Shown here: positions 38,329 to 50,100 of the stretch, piece after piece
Layout: each line of letters starts with the position of its first letter
Numbering within the stretch: the stretch's first letter is position 1
The notes under the pieces: generated by a model
What the model was told of the DNA's origin: nothing
The model's input: only the letters and a program-made list of their open reading frames with translations
Databases searched by the model: none
Source: Liolophura sinensis
Taxonomy: Eukaryota; Mollusca; Polyplacophora; Chitonida; Chitonidae
Direction: 5' to 3'
NCBI RefSeq assembly: GCF_032854445.1
Contig: NW_027018102.1
Span: forward strand, 1 to 64,000
Length of the DNA stretch: 64,000 nucleotides
Program-made: the position numbers and the translations under genes

Positions 38329-39440
38329 TCAAATCTTTGGGCCAAGCCCATTTAACTCACCCAGCAAATGTCTTACTTCTAAGTCGAAGACAAACTCAAT
38401 GTCTTTATCTACATGTAGAAAAACCACACCATTTGTATATAAAAAAACAAAAGGTACTTGATACAATCCGCTGTAAAAAGTTCAATTGAACACTGACCCA
38501 CATCAATAAGGTGCCAAAGGATGCGCAATTGGGCCAGGCATCTCCAGCTGTTGAAAAATTGCAAATTTCCTTGGTTTCCATGGAGTAAGAGCCGTTGCTG
38601 GGCACGTGATCTTGACATCATTGATTATTCATTTGTGGCTACAGCCAAAAGTATTGGTCGGAGAGCAACGCGGTTTGCACCATTCGATTTCTCGTCACAA
38701 AATACGTCGGATTAGCCTCTTACCAGCAGCATTGGAACAGTTTTTCTACTTTTGGATTTTTGCCTGGTCTTTTTGCGAATTGAATTCGGCTACATTAACT
38801 ATGTACAATCGCGACTGGTCATTACTATATTCAACTTTTCATTATAAGTTATGTGCCCTTCGGTAGCCCCCTTCGGTAGCCCAGACGACGTCAAATCTTT
38901 GGGCCAAGCCCATTTAACTCACCCAACAAATGTCTTACTTCTAAGTCGAAGACAAACTCAATGTCTTTATCTACATGTAGAAAAACCGCACCATTTGTAT
39001 ATAAAAAAAACAAAAGGTACTTGATACAATCCGCTGTAAAAAGTACAATTGAACACTGACCCACATCAATAAGGTGCCAAAGGATGCGCAATTGGGCCAG
39101 GCATCTCCAGCTGTTGAAAAATTGCAAATTTCCTTGGTTTCCATGGAGTAAGAGCCGTTGCTGGGCACGTGATCTTGACATCATTGATTATTCATTTGTG
39201 GCTACAGCCAAAAGTATTGGTCGGAGAGCAACGCGGTTTGCACCATTCGATTTCTCGTCACAAAATACGTCGGATTAGCCTCTTACCAGCAGCATTGGAA
39301 CAGTTTTTCTACTTTTGGATTTTTGCCTGGTCTTTTTGCGAATTGAATTCGGCTACATTAACTATGTACAATCGCGACTGGTCATTACTATATTCAACTT
39401 TTCATTATAAGTTATGTGCCCTTCGGTAGCCCAGAGGGCG
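37779..39440 (+). repeat. Three consecutive units with a GAATTC-creating variant
   Basis: GCGAATTGAATTCGG replaces GCGAATTGAAATCGG at the ends of the units starting 37779, 38329 and 38891, creating an EcoRI-type GAATTC at 38233, 38782 and 39345. The same variant recurs only at 58038 and 60789, in units whose other markers (GCACCATTTG after AAAACC, CCCAGAGG) match the units at 38891 and 39441. Confidence 0.75.
38856..38881 (+). repeat. 13-bp direct duplication at a unit junction
   Basis: CCCTTCGGTAGCC is present twice back to back (38856-38868 and 38869-38881), where every other unit has one copy. It explains the 562-bp interval. The step is small and clean, unlike the scattered indels elsewhere, so replication slippage in the sequenced genome is plausible. 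Confidence 0.85.
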
Positions 39441-41090
39441 TCAAATCTTTGGGCCAAGCCCATTTAACTCACCCAGCAAATGTCTTACTTCTAAGTCGAA
39501 GACAAACTCAATGTCTTTATCTACATGTAGAAAAACCACACCATTTGTATATAAAAAAAACAAAAGGTACTTGATACAATCCGCTGTAAAAAGTACAATT
39601 GAACACTGACCCACATCAATAAGGTGCCAAAGGATGCGCAATTGGGCCAGGCATCTCCAGCTGTTGAAAAATTGCAAATTTCCTTGGTTTCCATGGAGTA
39701 AGAGCCGTTGCTGGGCACGTGATCTTGACATCATTGATTATTCATTTGTGGCTACAGCCAAAAGTATTGGTCGGAGAGCAACGCGGTTTGCACCATTCGA
39801 TTTCTCGTCACAAAATACGTCGGATTAGCCTCTTACCAGCAGCATTGGAACAGTTTTTCCACTTTTGGATTTTTGCCTGGTCTTTTTGCTAATTTAAATC
39901 GGCTACATTAACTATGTACAATCGCGACTGGTCATTACTATATTCAACATTTCATTATAAGTTATGTGCCCTTCGGTAGCCCAGACGACGTCAAATCTTT
40001 GGGCCAAGCCCATTTAACTCACCCAGCAAATGTCTTACTTCTAAGTCGAAGACAAACTCAATGTCTTTATCTACATGTAGAAAAACCACACCATTTGTAT
40101 ATAAAAAAATTACAAGGTACTTGATACAATCCGCTGTAAAAAGTACAATTGAACACTGACCCACATCAATAAGGTGCCAAAGGATGCGCAATTGGGCCAG
40201 GCATCTCCAGCTGTTGAAAAATTGCAAATTTCCTTGGTTTCCATGGAGTAAGAGCCGTTGCTGGGCACGTGATCTTGACATCATTGATTATTCATTTGTG
40301 GCTACAGCCAAAAGTATTGGTCGGAGAGCAACGCGGTTTGCACCATTCGATTTCTCGTCACAAAATACGTCGGATTAGCCTCTTACCAGCAGCATTGGAA
40401 CAGTTTTTCCACTTTTGGATTTTTGCCTGGTCTTTTTGCTAATTGAAATCGGCTACATTAACTATGTACAATCGCGACTGGTCATTACTATATTCAACTT
40501 TTCATTATAAGTTATGTGCCCTTCGGTAGCCCAGACGACGTCAAATCTTTGGGCCAAGCCCATTTAACTCACCCAACAAATGTCTTACTTCTAAATCGAA
40601 GACAAACTCAATGTCTTTATCTACATGTAGAAAAACCACACCATTTGTATATAAAAAAAACACAAGGTACTTGATACAATCCGCTGTAAAAAGTACAATT
40701 GAACACTGACCCACATCAATAAGGTGCCAAAGGATGCGCAATTGGGCCAGGCATCTCCAGCTGTTGAAAAATTGCAAATTTCCTTGGTTTCCATGGAGTA
40801 AGAGCCGTTGCTGGGCACGTGATCTTGACATCATTGATTATTCATTTGTGGCTACAGCCAAAAGTATTGGTCGGAGAGCAACGCGGTTTGCACCATTCGA
40901 TTTCTCGTCACAAAATACGTCGGATTAGCCTCTTACCAGCAGCATTGGAACAGTTTTTCTACTTTTGGATTTTTGCCTGGTCTTTTTGCGAATTGAAATC
41001 GGCCACATTAACTATGTACAATCGCGACTGGTCATTACTATATTCAACTTTTCATTATAAGTTATGTGCCCTTCGGTAGCCCAGACGACG

Positions 41091-41627
41091 TCAAATCTTT
41101 GGGCCAAGCCCATTTAACTCACCCAGCAAATGTCTTACTTCTAAGTCGAAGACAAACTCAATGTCTTTATCTACATGTAGAAAAACCACACCATTTGTAT
41201 ATAAAAAAAACACAAGGTACTTGATACAATCCGCTGTAAAAAGTACAATTGAACACTGACCCACATCAATAAGGTGCCAAAGGATGCGCAATTGGGCCAG
41301 GCATCTCCAGCTGTTGAAAAATTGCAAATTTCCTTGGTTTCCATGGAGTAAGAGCCGTTGCTGGGCACGTGATCTTGACATCATTGATTATTCATTTGTG
41401 GCTACAGCCAAAAGTATTGGTCGGAGATTTCATTCGATTTCTCGTCACAAAATACGTCGGATTAGCCTCTTACCAGCAGCATTGGAACAGTTTTTCTACT
41501 TTTGGATTTTTGCCTGGTCTTTTTGCGAATTGAAATCGGGTACATTAGCTATGTACAATCGCGACTGGTCATTACTATATTCAACTTTTCATTATAAGTT
41601 ATGTGCCCTTCGGTAGCCCAGACGACG
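41091..41627 (+). repeat. Unit with a net 13-bp internal deletion
   Basis: Near 41422-41432 the usual segment between TCGGAGA and CATTCG (16 bases) is reduced to TTT, either by two nearby deletions or one deletion with substitutions. The interval is 537 bp. The change joins two reading frames into a 110-codon open frame (41284-41616), which is incidental. Confidence 0.85.
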
Positions 41628-42727
41628 TCAAATCTTTGGGCCAAGCCCATTTAACTCACCCAGCAAATGTCTTACTTCTAAGTCGAAGACAAACTCAATG
41701 TCTTTATCTACATGTAGAAAAACCACACCATTTGTATATAAAAAAAACAAAAGGTACTTGATACAATCCGCTGTAAAAAGTACAATTGAACACTGACCCA
41801 CATCAATAAGGTGCCAAAGGATGCGCAATTGGGCCAGGCATCTCCAGCTGTTGAAAAAATGCAAATTTCCTTGGTTTCCATGGAGTAAGAGCCGTTGCTG
41901 GGCACGTGATCTTGACATCATTGATTATTCATTTGTGGCTACAGCCAAAAGTATTGGTCGGAGAGCAACGCGGTTTGCACCATTCGATTTCTCGTCACAA
42001 AATACGTCGGATTAGCCTCTTACCAGCAGCATTGGAACAGTTTTTCTACTTTTGGATTTTTGCCTGGTCTTTTTGCGAATTGAAATCGGCTACATTAACT
42101 ATGTACACTCGCGACTGGTCATTACTATATTCAACTTTTCATTATAAGTTATGTGCCCTTCGGTAGCCCAGACGACGTCAAATCTTTGGGCCAAGCCCAT
42201 TTAACTCACCCAACAAATGTCTTACTTCTAAATCGAAGACAAACTCAATGTCTTTATCTACATGTAGAAAAACCACACCATTTGTATATAAAAAAAACAA
42301 AAGGTACTTGATACAATCCGCTGTAAAAAGTACAATTGAACACTGACCCACATCAATAAGGTGCCAAAGGATGCGCAATTGGGCCAGGCATCTCCAGCTG
42401 TTGAAAAATTGCAAATTTCCTTGGTTTCCATGGAGTAAGAGCCGTTGCTGGGCACGTGATCTTGACATCATTGATTATTCATTTGTGGCTACAGCCAAAA
42501 GTATTGGTCGGAGAGCAACGCGGTTTGCACCATTCGATTTCTCGTCACAAAATACGTCGGATTAGCCTCTTACCAGCAGCATTGGAACAGTTTTTCTACT
42601 TTTGGATTTTTGCCTGGTCTTTTTGCGAATTGAAATCGGGTACATTAGCTATGTACAATCGCGACTGGTCATTACTATATTCAACTTTTCATTATAAGTT
42701 ATGTGCCCTTCGGTAGCCCAGACGACG
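41628..42727 (+). repeat. 1,100-bp dimer, first copy
   Basis: The first unit carries GTTGAAAAAATGCAAAT and ends with ATGTACACTCGCG. The second carries CTTCTAAATCGAAG. Exactly the same pair follows at 42728, so this is a tandem dimer duplication. The two copies differ at the end of the second unit: GGGTACATTAGC here, GGCCACATTAAC in the next. Confidence 0.85.
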
Positions 42728-43827
42728 TCAAATCTTTGGGCCAAGCCCATTTAACTCACCCAGCAAATGTCTTACTTCTAAGTCGAAGACAAACTCAATG
42801 TCTTTATCTACATGTAGAAAAACCACACCATTTGTATATAAAAAAAACAAAAGGTACTTGATACAATCCGCTGTAAAAAGTACAATTGAACACTGACCCA
42901 CATCAATAAGGTGCCAAAGGATGCGCAATTGGGCCAGGCATCTCCAGCTGTTGAAAAAATGCAAATTTCCTTGGTTTCCATGGAGTAAGAGCCGTTGCTG
43001 GGCACGTGATCTTGACATCATTGATTATTCATTTGTGGCTACAGCCAAAAGTATTGGTCGGAGAGCAACGCGGTTTGCACCATTCGATTTCTCGTCACAA
43101 AATACGTCGGATTAGCCTCTTACCAGCAGCATTGGAACAGTTTTTCTACTTTTGGATTTTTGCCTGGTCTTTTTGCGAATTGAAATCGGCTACATTAACT
43201 ATGTACACTCGCGACTGGTCATTACTATATTCAACTTTTCATTATAAGTTATGTGCCCTTCGGTAGCCCAGACGACGTCAAATCTTTGGGCCAAGCCCAT
43301 TTAACTCACCCAACAAATGTCTTACTTCTAAATCGAAGACAAACTCAATGTCTTTATCTACATGTAGAAAAACCACACCATTTGTATATAAAAAAAACAA
43401 AAGGTACTTGATACAATCCGCTGTAAAAAGTACAATTGAACACTGACCCACATCAATAAGGTGCCAAAGGATGCGCAATTGGGCCAGGCATCTCCAGCTG
43501 TTGAAAAATTGCAAATTTCCTTGGTTTCCATGGAGTAAGAGCCGTTGCTGGGCACGTGATCTTGACATCATTGATTATTCATTTGTGGCTACAGCCAAAA
43601 GTATTGGTCGGAGAGCAACGCGGTTTGCACCATTCGATTTCTCGTCACAAAATACGTCGGATTAGCCTCTTACCAGCAGCATTGGAACAGTTTTTCTACT
43701 TTTGGATTTTTGCCTGGTCTTTTTGCGAATTGAAATCGGCCACATTAACTATGTACAATCGCGACTGGTCATTACTATATTCAACTTTTCATTATAAGTT
43801 ATGTGCCCTTCGGTAGCCCAGACGACG
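42728..43827 (+). repeat. 1,100-bp dimer, second copy
   Basis: Repeats the marker pair of 41628-42727 (GAAAAAATGC at about 42954, TACACTCG at about 43205, TAAATCGAAG at about 43329). Its GGCCACATTAAC end is shared with the unit at 40541, suggesting that the duplicated stretch began one unit further left and that the end haplotypes were exchanged. Confidence 0.85.
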
Positions 43828-46800
43828 TCAAATCTTTGGGCCAAGCCCATTTAACTCACCCAGCAAATGTCTTACTTCTAAGTCGAAGACAAACTCAATG
43901 TCTTTATCTACATGTAGAAAAACCACACCATTTGTATATAAAAAAAACACAAGGTACTTGATACAATCCGCTGTAAAAAGTACAATTGAACACTGACCCA
44001 CATCAATAAGGTGCCAAAGGATGCGCAATTGGGCCAGGCATCTCCAGCTGTTGAAAAATTGCAAATTTCCTTGGTTTCCATGGAGTAAGAGCCGTTGCTG
44101 GGCACGTGATCTTGACATCATTGATTATTCATTTGTGGCTACAGCCAAAAGTATTGGTCGGAGAGCAACGCGGTTTGCACCATTCGATTTCTCGTCACAA
44201 AATACGTCGGATTAGCCTCTTACCAGCAGCATTGGAACAGTTTTTCTACTTTTGGATTTTTGCCTGGTCTTTTTGCGAATTGAAATCGGGTACATTAGCT
44301 ATGTACAATCGCGACTGGTCATTACTATATTCAATTTTTCATTATAAGTTATGTGCCCTTCGGTAGCCCAGACGACGTCAAATCTTTGGGCCAAGCCCAT
44401 TTAACTCACCCAGCAAATGTCTTACTTCTAAGTCGAAGACAAACTCAATGTCTTTATCTACATGTAGAAAAACCACACCATTTGTATATAAAAAAAACAA
44501 AAGGTACTTGATACAATCCGCTGTAAAAAGTACAATTGAACACTGACCCACATCAATAAGGTGCCAAAGGATGCGCAATTGGGCCAGGCATCTCCAGCTG
44601 TTGAAAAATTGCAAATTTTCTTGGTTTCCATGGAGTAAGAGCCGTTGCTGGGCACGTGATCTTGACATCATTGATTATTCATTTGTGGCTACAGCCAAAA
44701 GTATTGGTCGGAGAGCAACGCGGTTTGCACCATTCGATTTCTCGTCACAAAATACGTCGGATTAGCCTCTTACCAGCAGCATTGGAACAGTTTTTCCACT
44801 TTTGGATTTTTGCCTGGTCTTTTTGCTAATTGAAATCGGCTACATTAACTATGTACAATCGCGACTGGTCATTACTATATTCAACTTTTCATTATAAGTT
44901 ATGTGCCCTTCGGTAGCCCAGACGACGTCAAATCTTTGGGCCAAGCCCATTTAACTCACCCAACAAATGTCTTACTTCTAAGTCGAAGACAAACTCAATG
45001 TCTTTATCTACATGTAGAAAAACCACACCATTTGTATATAAAAAAAACAAAAGGTACTTGATACAATCCGCTGTAAAAAGTACAATTGAACACTGACCCA
45101 CATCAATAAGGTGCCAAAGGATGCGCAATTGGGCCAGGCATCTCCAGCTGTTGAAAAATTGCAAATTTCCTTGGTTTCCATGGAGTAAGAGCCGTTGCTG
45201 GGCACGTGATCTTGACATCATTGATTATTCATTTGTGGCTACAGCCAAAAGTATTGGTCGGAGAGCAACGCGGTTTGCACCATTCGATTTCTCGTCACAA
45301 AATACGTCGGATTAGCCTCTTACCAGCAGCATTGGAACAGTTTTTCCACTTTTGGATTTTTGCCTGGTCATTTTGCTAATTGAAATCGGCTACATTAACT
45401 ATGTACAATCGCGACTGGTCATTACTATATTCAACATTTCATTATAAGTTATGTGCCCTTCGGTAGCCCAGACGACGTCAAATCTTTGGGCCAAGCCCAT
45501 TTAACTCACCCAGCAAATGTCTTACTTCTAAGACGAAGACAAACTCAATGTCTTTATCTACATGTAGAAAAACCACACCATTTGTATATAAAAAAAACAC
45601 AAGGTACTTGATACAATCCGCTGTAAAAAGTACAATTGAACACTGACCCACATCAATAAGGTGCCAAAGGATGCGCAATTGGGCCAGGCATCTCCAGCTG
45701 TTGAAAAATTGCAAATTTCCTTGGTTTCCATGGAGTAAGAGCCGTTGCTGGGCACGTGATCTTGACATCATTGATTATTCATTTGTGGCTACAGCCAAAA
45801 GTATTGGTCGGAGAGCAACGCGGTTTGCTCCATTTGATTTCTCGTCACAAAATACGTCGGATTAGCCTCTCACCAGCAGCATTGGAACAGTTTTTCTACT
45901 TTTCGATTTTTGCCTGGTCTTTTTGCTAATTGAAATCGGCTACATTAACTATGTACACTCGCGACTGGTCATTACTATATTCAACTTTTCATTATAAGTT
46001 ATGTGCCCTTCGGTAGCCCAGACGACGTCAAATCTTTGGGCCAAGCCCATTTAACTCACCCAACAAATGTCTTACTTCTAAATCGAAGACAAACTCAATG
46101 TCTTTATCTACATGTAGAAAAACCACACCATTTGTATATAAAAAAAACAAAAGGTACTTGATACAATCCGCTGTAAAAAGTACAATTGAACACTGACCCA
46201 CATCAATAAGGTGCCAAAGGATGCGCAATTGGGCCAGGCATCTCCAGCTGTTGAAAAATTGCAAATTTCCTTGGTTTCCATGGAGTAAGAGCCGTTGCTG
46301 GGCACGTGATCTTGACATCATTGATTATTCATTTGTGGCTACAGCCAAAAGTATTGGTCGGAGAGCAACGCGGTTTGCACCATTCGATTTCTCGTCACAA
46401 AATACGTCGGATTAGCCTCTTACCAGCAGCATTGGAACAGTTTTTCTACTTTTGGATTTTTGCCTGGTCTTTTTGCGAATTGAAATCGGCCACATTAACT
46501 ATGTACAATCGCGACTGGTCATTACTATATTCAACTTTTCATTATAAGTTATGTGCCCTTCGGTAGCCCAGACGACGTCAAATCTTTGGGCCAAGCCCAT
46601 TTAACTCACCCAACAAATGTCTTACTTCTAAGTCGAAGACAAACTCAATGTCTTTATCTACATGTAGAAAAACCGCACCATTTGTATATAAAAAAAACAA
46701 AAGGTACTTGATACAATCCGCTGTAAAAAGTACAATTGAACACTGACCCACATCAATAAGGTGCCAAAGGATGCGCAATTGGGCCAGGCATCTCCAGCTG

Positions 46801-47127
46801 TTGAAAAATTGCAAATTTCCTTGGTTTCCATGGAGTAAGAGCCGTTGCTGGGCACGTGATCTTGACATCATTGATTATTCATTTGTGGCTACAGCCAAAA
46901 GTATTGGTCGGAGAGCAACGCGGTTTGCACCATTCGATTTCTCGTCACAAAATACGTCGGATTAGCCTCTTACCAGCAGCATTGGAACAGTTTTTCCACT
47001 TTTGGATTTTTGCCTGGTCTTTTTGCTAATTGAAATCGGCTGCATTAACTATGTACAATCGCGACTGGTCATTACTATATTCAACTTTTCATTATAAGTT
47101 ATGTGCCCTTCGGTAGCCCAGACGACG
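43828..47127 (+). repeat. Six-unit block with a rearranged second copy at 53734-58133
   Basis: Ordered markers are: a unit ending GGGTACATTAGC/CAATTTTTC; AAATTTTCTTGG (about 44615); a CCCAACAAAT unit ending TCATTTTGC; CTAAGACGAAG with TTTGCTCCATTTG, CTCTCACC and TTTTCGATTT (45478); CTAAATCG ending GGCCACATT (46028); and AACCGCACC (46578). The same order occurs at 53734, 54284, then 55933, 56484, 57034 and 57583. The later copy has two extra units (54834 and 55384) after the second. Confidence 0.8.
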
Positions 47128-50100
47128 TCAAATCTTTGGGCCAAGCCCATTTAACTCACCCAGCAAAATGTCTTACTTCTAAGGTCGAAGACAAACTCAA
47201 TGTCTTTATCTACATGTAGAAAAACCACACCATCTGTATATAAAAAAAACACAAGGTACTTGATACAATCCGCTGGAAAAAGTACAATTGAACACTGACC
47301 CACATCAATAAAGTGCCAAAGGATGCGCAAATTGGGCCAGGCATCTCCAGCTGTTGAAAATTGCAAATTCCTTGGTTTCCATGGAGTAAGAGCCGTTGCT
47401 GGGCACGTGATCTTGACATCATTGATTATTCATTTGTGGCTACAGCCAAAAGTATTGGTCGGAGAGCAACGCGGTTTGCACCATTCGATTTCGCGTCACA
47501 AAATACGTCGGATTAGCCTCTTACCAGCAGCATTGGAACAGTTTTCCACTTTTGGATTTTTGCCTGGTCTTTTTGCTAATTGAATCGGCTGCATTAACTA
47601 TGTACAATCGCGACCTGGTCATTACTATATTCAACTTTTCATTATAAGTTATGTGCCCTTTGGTAGCCCAGACGACGTCAAATCTTTGGGCCAAGCCCAT
47701 TTAACTCACCCAGCAAATGTCTTACTTCTAAGTCGAAGACAAACTCAATGTCTTTATCTACATGTAGAAAAACCACACCATCTGTATATAAAAAAAACAC
47801 AAGGTACTTGATACAATCCGCTGGAAAAAGTACAATTGAACACTGACCCACATCAATAAGGTGCCAAAGGATGCGCAATTGGGCCAGCATCTCCAGCTGT
47901 TGAAAAATTGCAAATTTCCTTGGTTTCCATGGAGTAAGAGCCGTTGCTGGGCACGTGATCTTGACATCATTGATTATTCATTTGTGGCTACAGCCAAAAG
48001 TATTGGTCGGAGAGCAACGCGGTTTGCACCATTCGATTTCTCGTCACAAAATACGTCGGATTAGCCTCTTACCAGCAGCATTGGAACAGTTTTTTCTACT
48101 TTTGGATTTTTGCCTGGTCTTTTTGCGAATTGAAATCGGGTACATTAGCTATGTACAATCGCGACTGGTCATTACTATATTCAATTTTTCATTATAAGTT
48201 ATGTGCCCTTCGGTAGCCCAGACGACGTCAAATCTTGGGCCAAGCCCATTTAACTCACCCAGCAAATGTTCTTACTTCTAAGTCGAAGACAAACTCAATG
48301 TCTTTATCTACATGTAGAAAAACCACACCATTTGTATATAAAAAAAACAAAAGGTACTTGATACAATCCGCTGTAAAAAGTACAATTGAACACTGACCCA
48401 CATCAATAAGGTGCCAAAGGATGCGCAATTGGGCCAGGCATCTCCAGCTGTTGAAAAATTGCAAATTTCCTTGGTTTCCATGGAGTAAGAGCCGTTGCTG
48501 GGCACGTGATCTTGACATCATTGATTATTCATTTGTGGCTACAGCAAAGTATTGGTCGGAGAGCAACGCGGTTTGCACCATTCGATTTCTCGTCACAAAA
48601 TACGTCGGATTAGCCTCTTACCAGCAGCATTGGAACAGTTTTTCTACTTTTGGATTTTTGCCTGGTCTTTTTGCGAATTGAAATCGGGTACATTAGCTAT
48701 GTACAATCGCGACTGGTCATTACTATATTCAATTTTTCATTATAAGTTATGTGCCCTTCGGTAGCCCAGACGACGTCAAATCTTTGGGCCAAGCCCATTT
48801 AACTCACCCAGCAAATGTCTTACTTCTAAGTCGAAGACAAACTCAATGTCTTTATCTACATGTAGAAAAACGCACCATTTGTTTATAATAAAAAAACAAA
48901 AGGTACTTGATACAATCCGCTGTAAAAAGTACAATTGAACACTGACCCCACATCAATAAGGTGCCAAAGGATGCGCAATTGGGCCCAGGCATCTCCAGCT
49001 GTTGAAAAATTGCAAATTTCCTTGGTTTCCATGGAGTAAGAGCCGTTGCTGGGCACGTGATCTTGACATCATTGATTATTCATTTGTGGCTACAGCCAAA
49101 AGTATTGGTCGGAGAGCAACGCGGTTTGCAACCATTCGATTTCTCGTCACAAAATACGTCGGATTAGCCTCTTACCAGCAGCATTGGAACAGTTTTTCCA
49201 CTTTTGGATTTTTGCCTGGTCTTTTTGCGAATTGAAATCGGCTACATTAACTATGTACAATCGCGAACTGGTCATTACTATATTCAACTTTTCATTATAA
49301 GTTATGTGCCCTTCGGTAGCCCAGACGACGTCAAATCTTTTGGGCCAAGCCCATTTAACTCACCCAGCAAATGTCTTACTTCTAAGTCGAAGACAAACTC
49401 AATGTCTTTATCTACATGTAGAAAAACACACCATTTGTATATAAAAAAAACAAAAGGTACTTGATACAATCCGCTGTAAAAAGTACAATTGAACACTGAC
49501 CCACATCAATAAGGTGCCAAAGGATGCGCAATTGGGCCCAGGCATCTCCAGCTGTTGAAAAATTGCAAATTTCCTTGGTTTCCATGGAGTAAGAGCCGTT
49601 GCTGGGCACGTGATCTTGACATCATTGATTATTCATTTGTGGCTACAGCCAAAAGTATTGGTCGGAGAGCAACGCGGTTTGCACCATTCGATTTCTCGTC
49701 ACAAAATACGTCGGATTAGCCTCTTACCAGCAGCATTGGAACAGTTTTTCTACTTTTGGATTTTTGCCTGGTCTTTTGCGAATTGAAATCGGCTACATTA
49801 ACTATGTACAATCGCGACTGGTCATTACTATATTCAACTTTTCATTATAAGTTATGTGCCCTTCGGTAGCCCAGACGACGTCAAATCTTTGGCCAAGCCC
49901 ATTTAAACTCACCCAGCAAATGTCTTACTTCTAAGTCGAAGACAAACTCAATGTCTTTATCTACATGTAGAAAAACCACACCATTTGTATATAAAAAAAA
50001 CAAAAGGTACTTGATACAATCCGCTGTAAAAGTACAATTGAACACTGACCCACATCAATAAGGTGCCAAAGGATGCGCAATTGGGCCAGGGCATCTCCAG

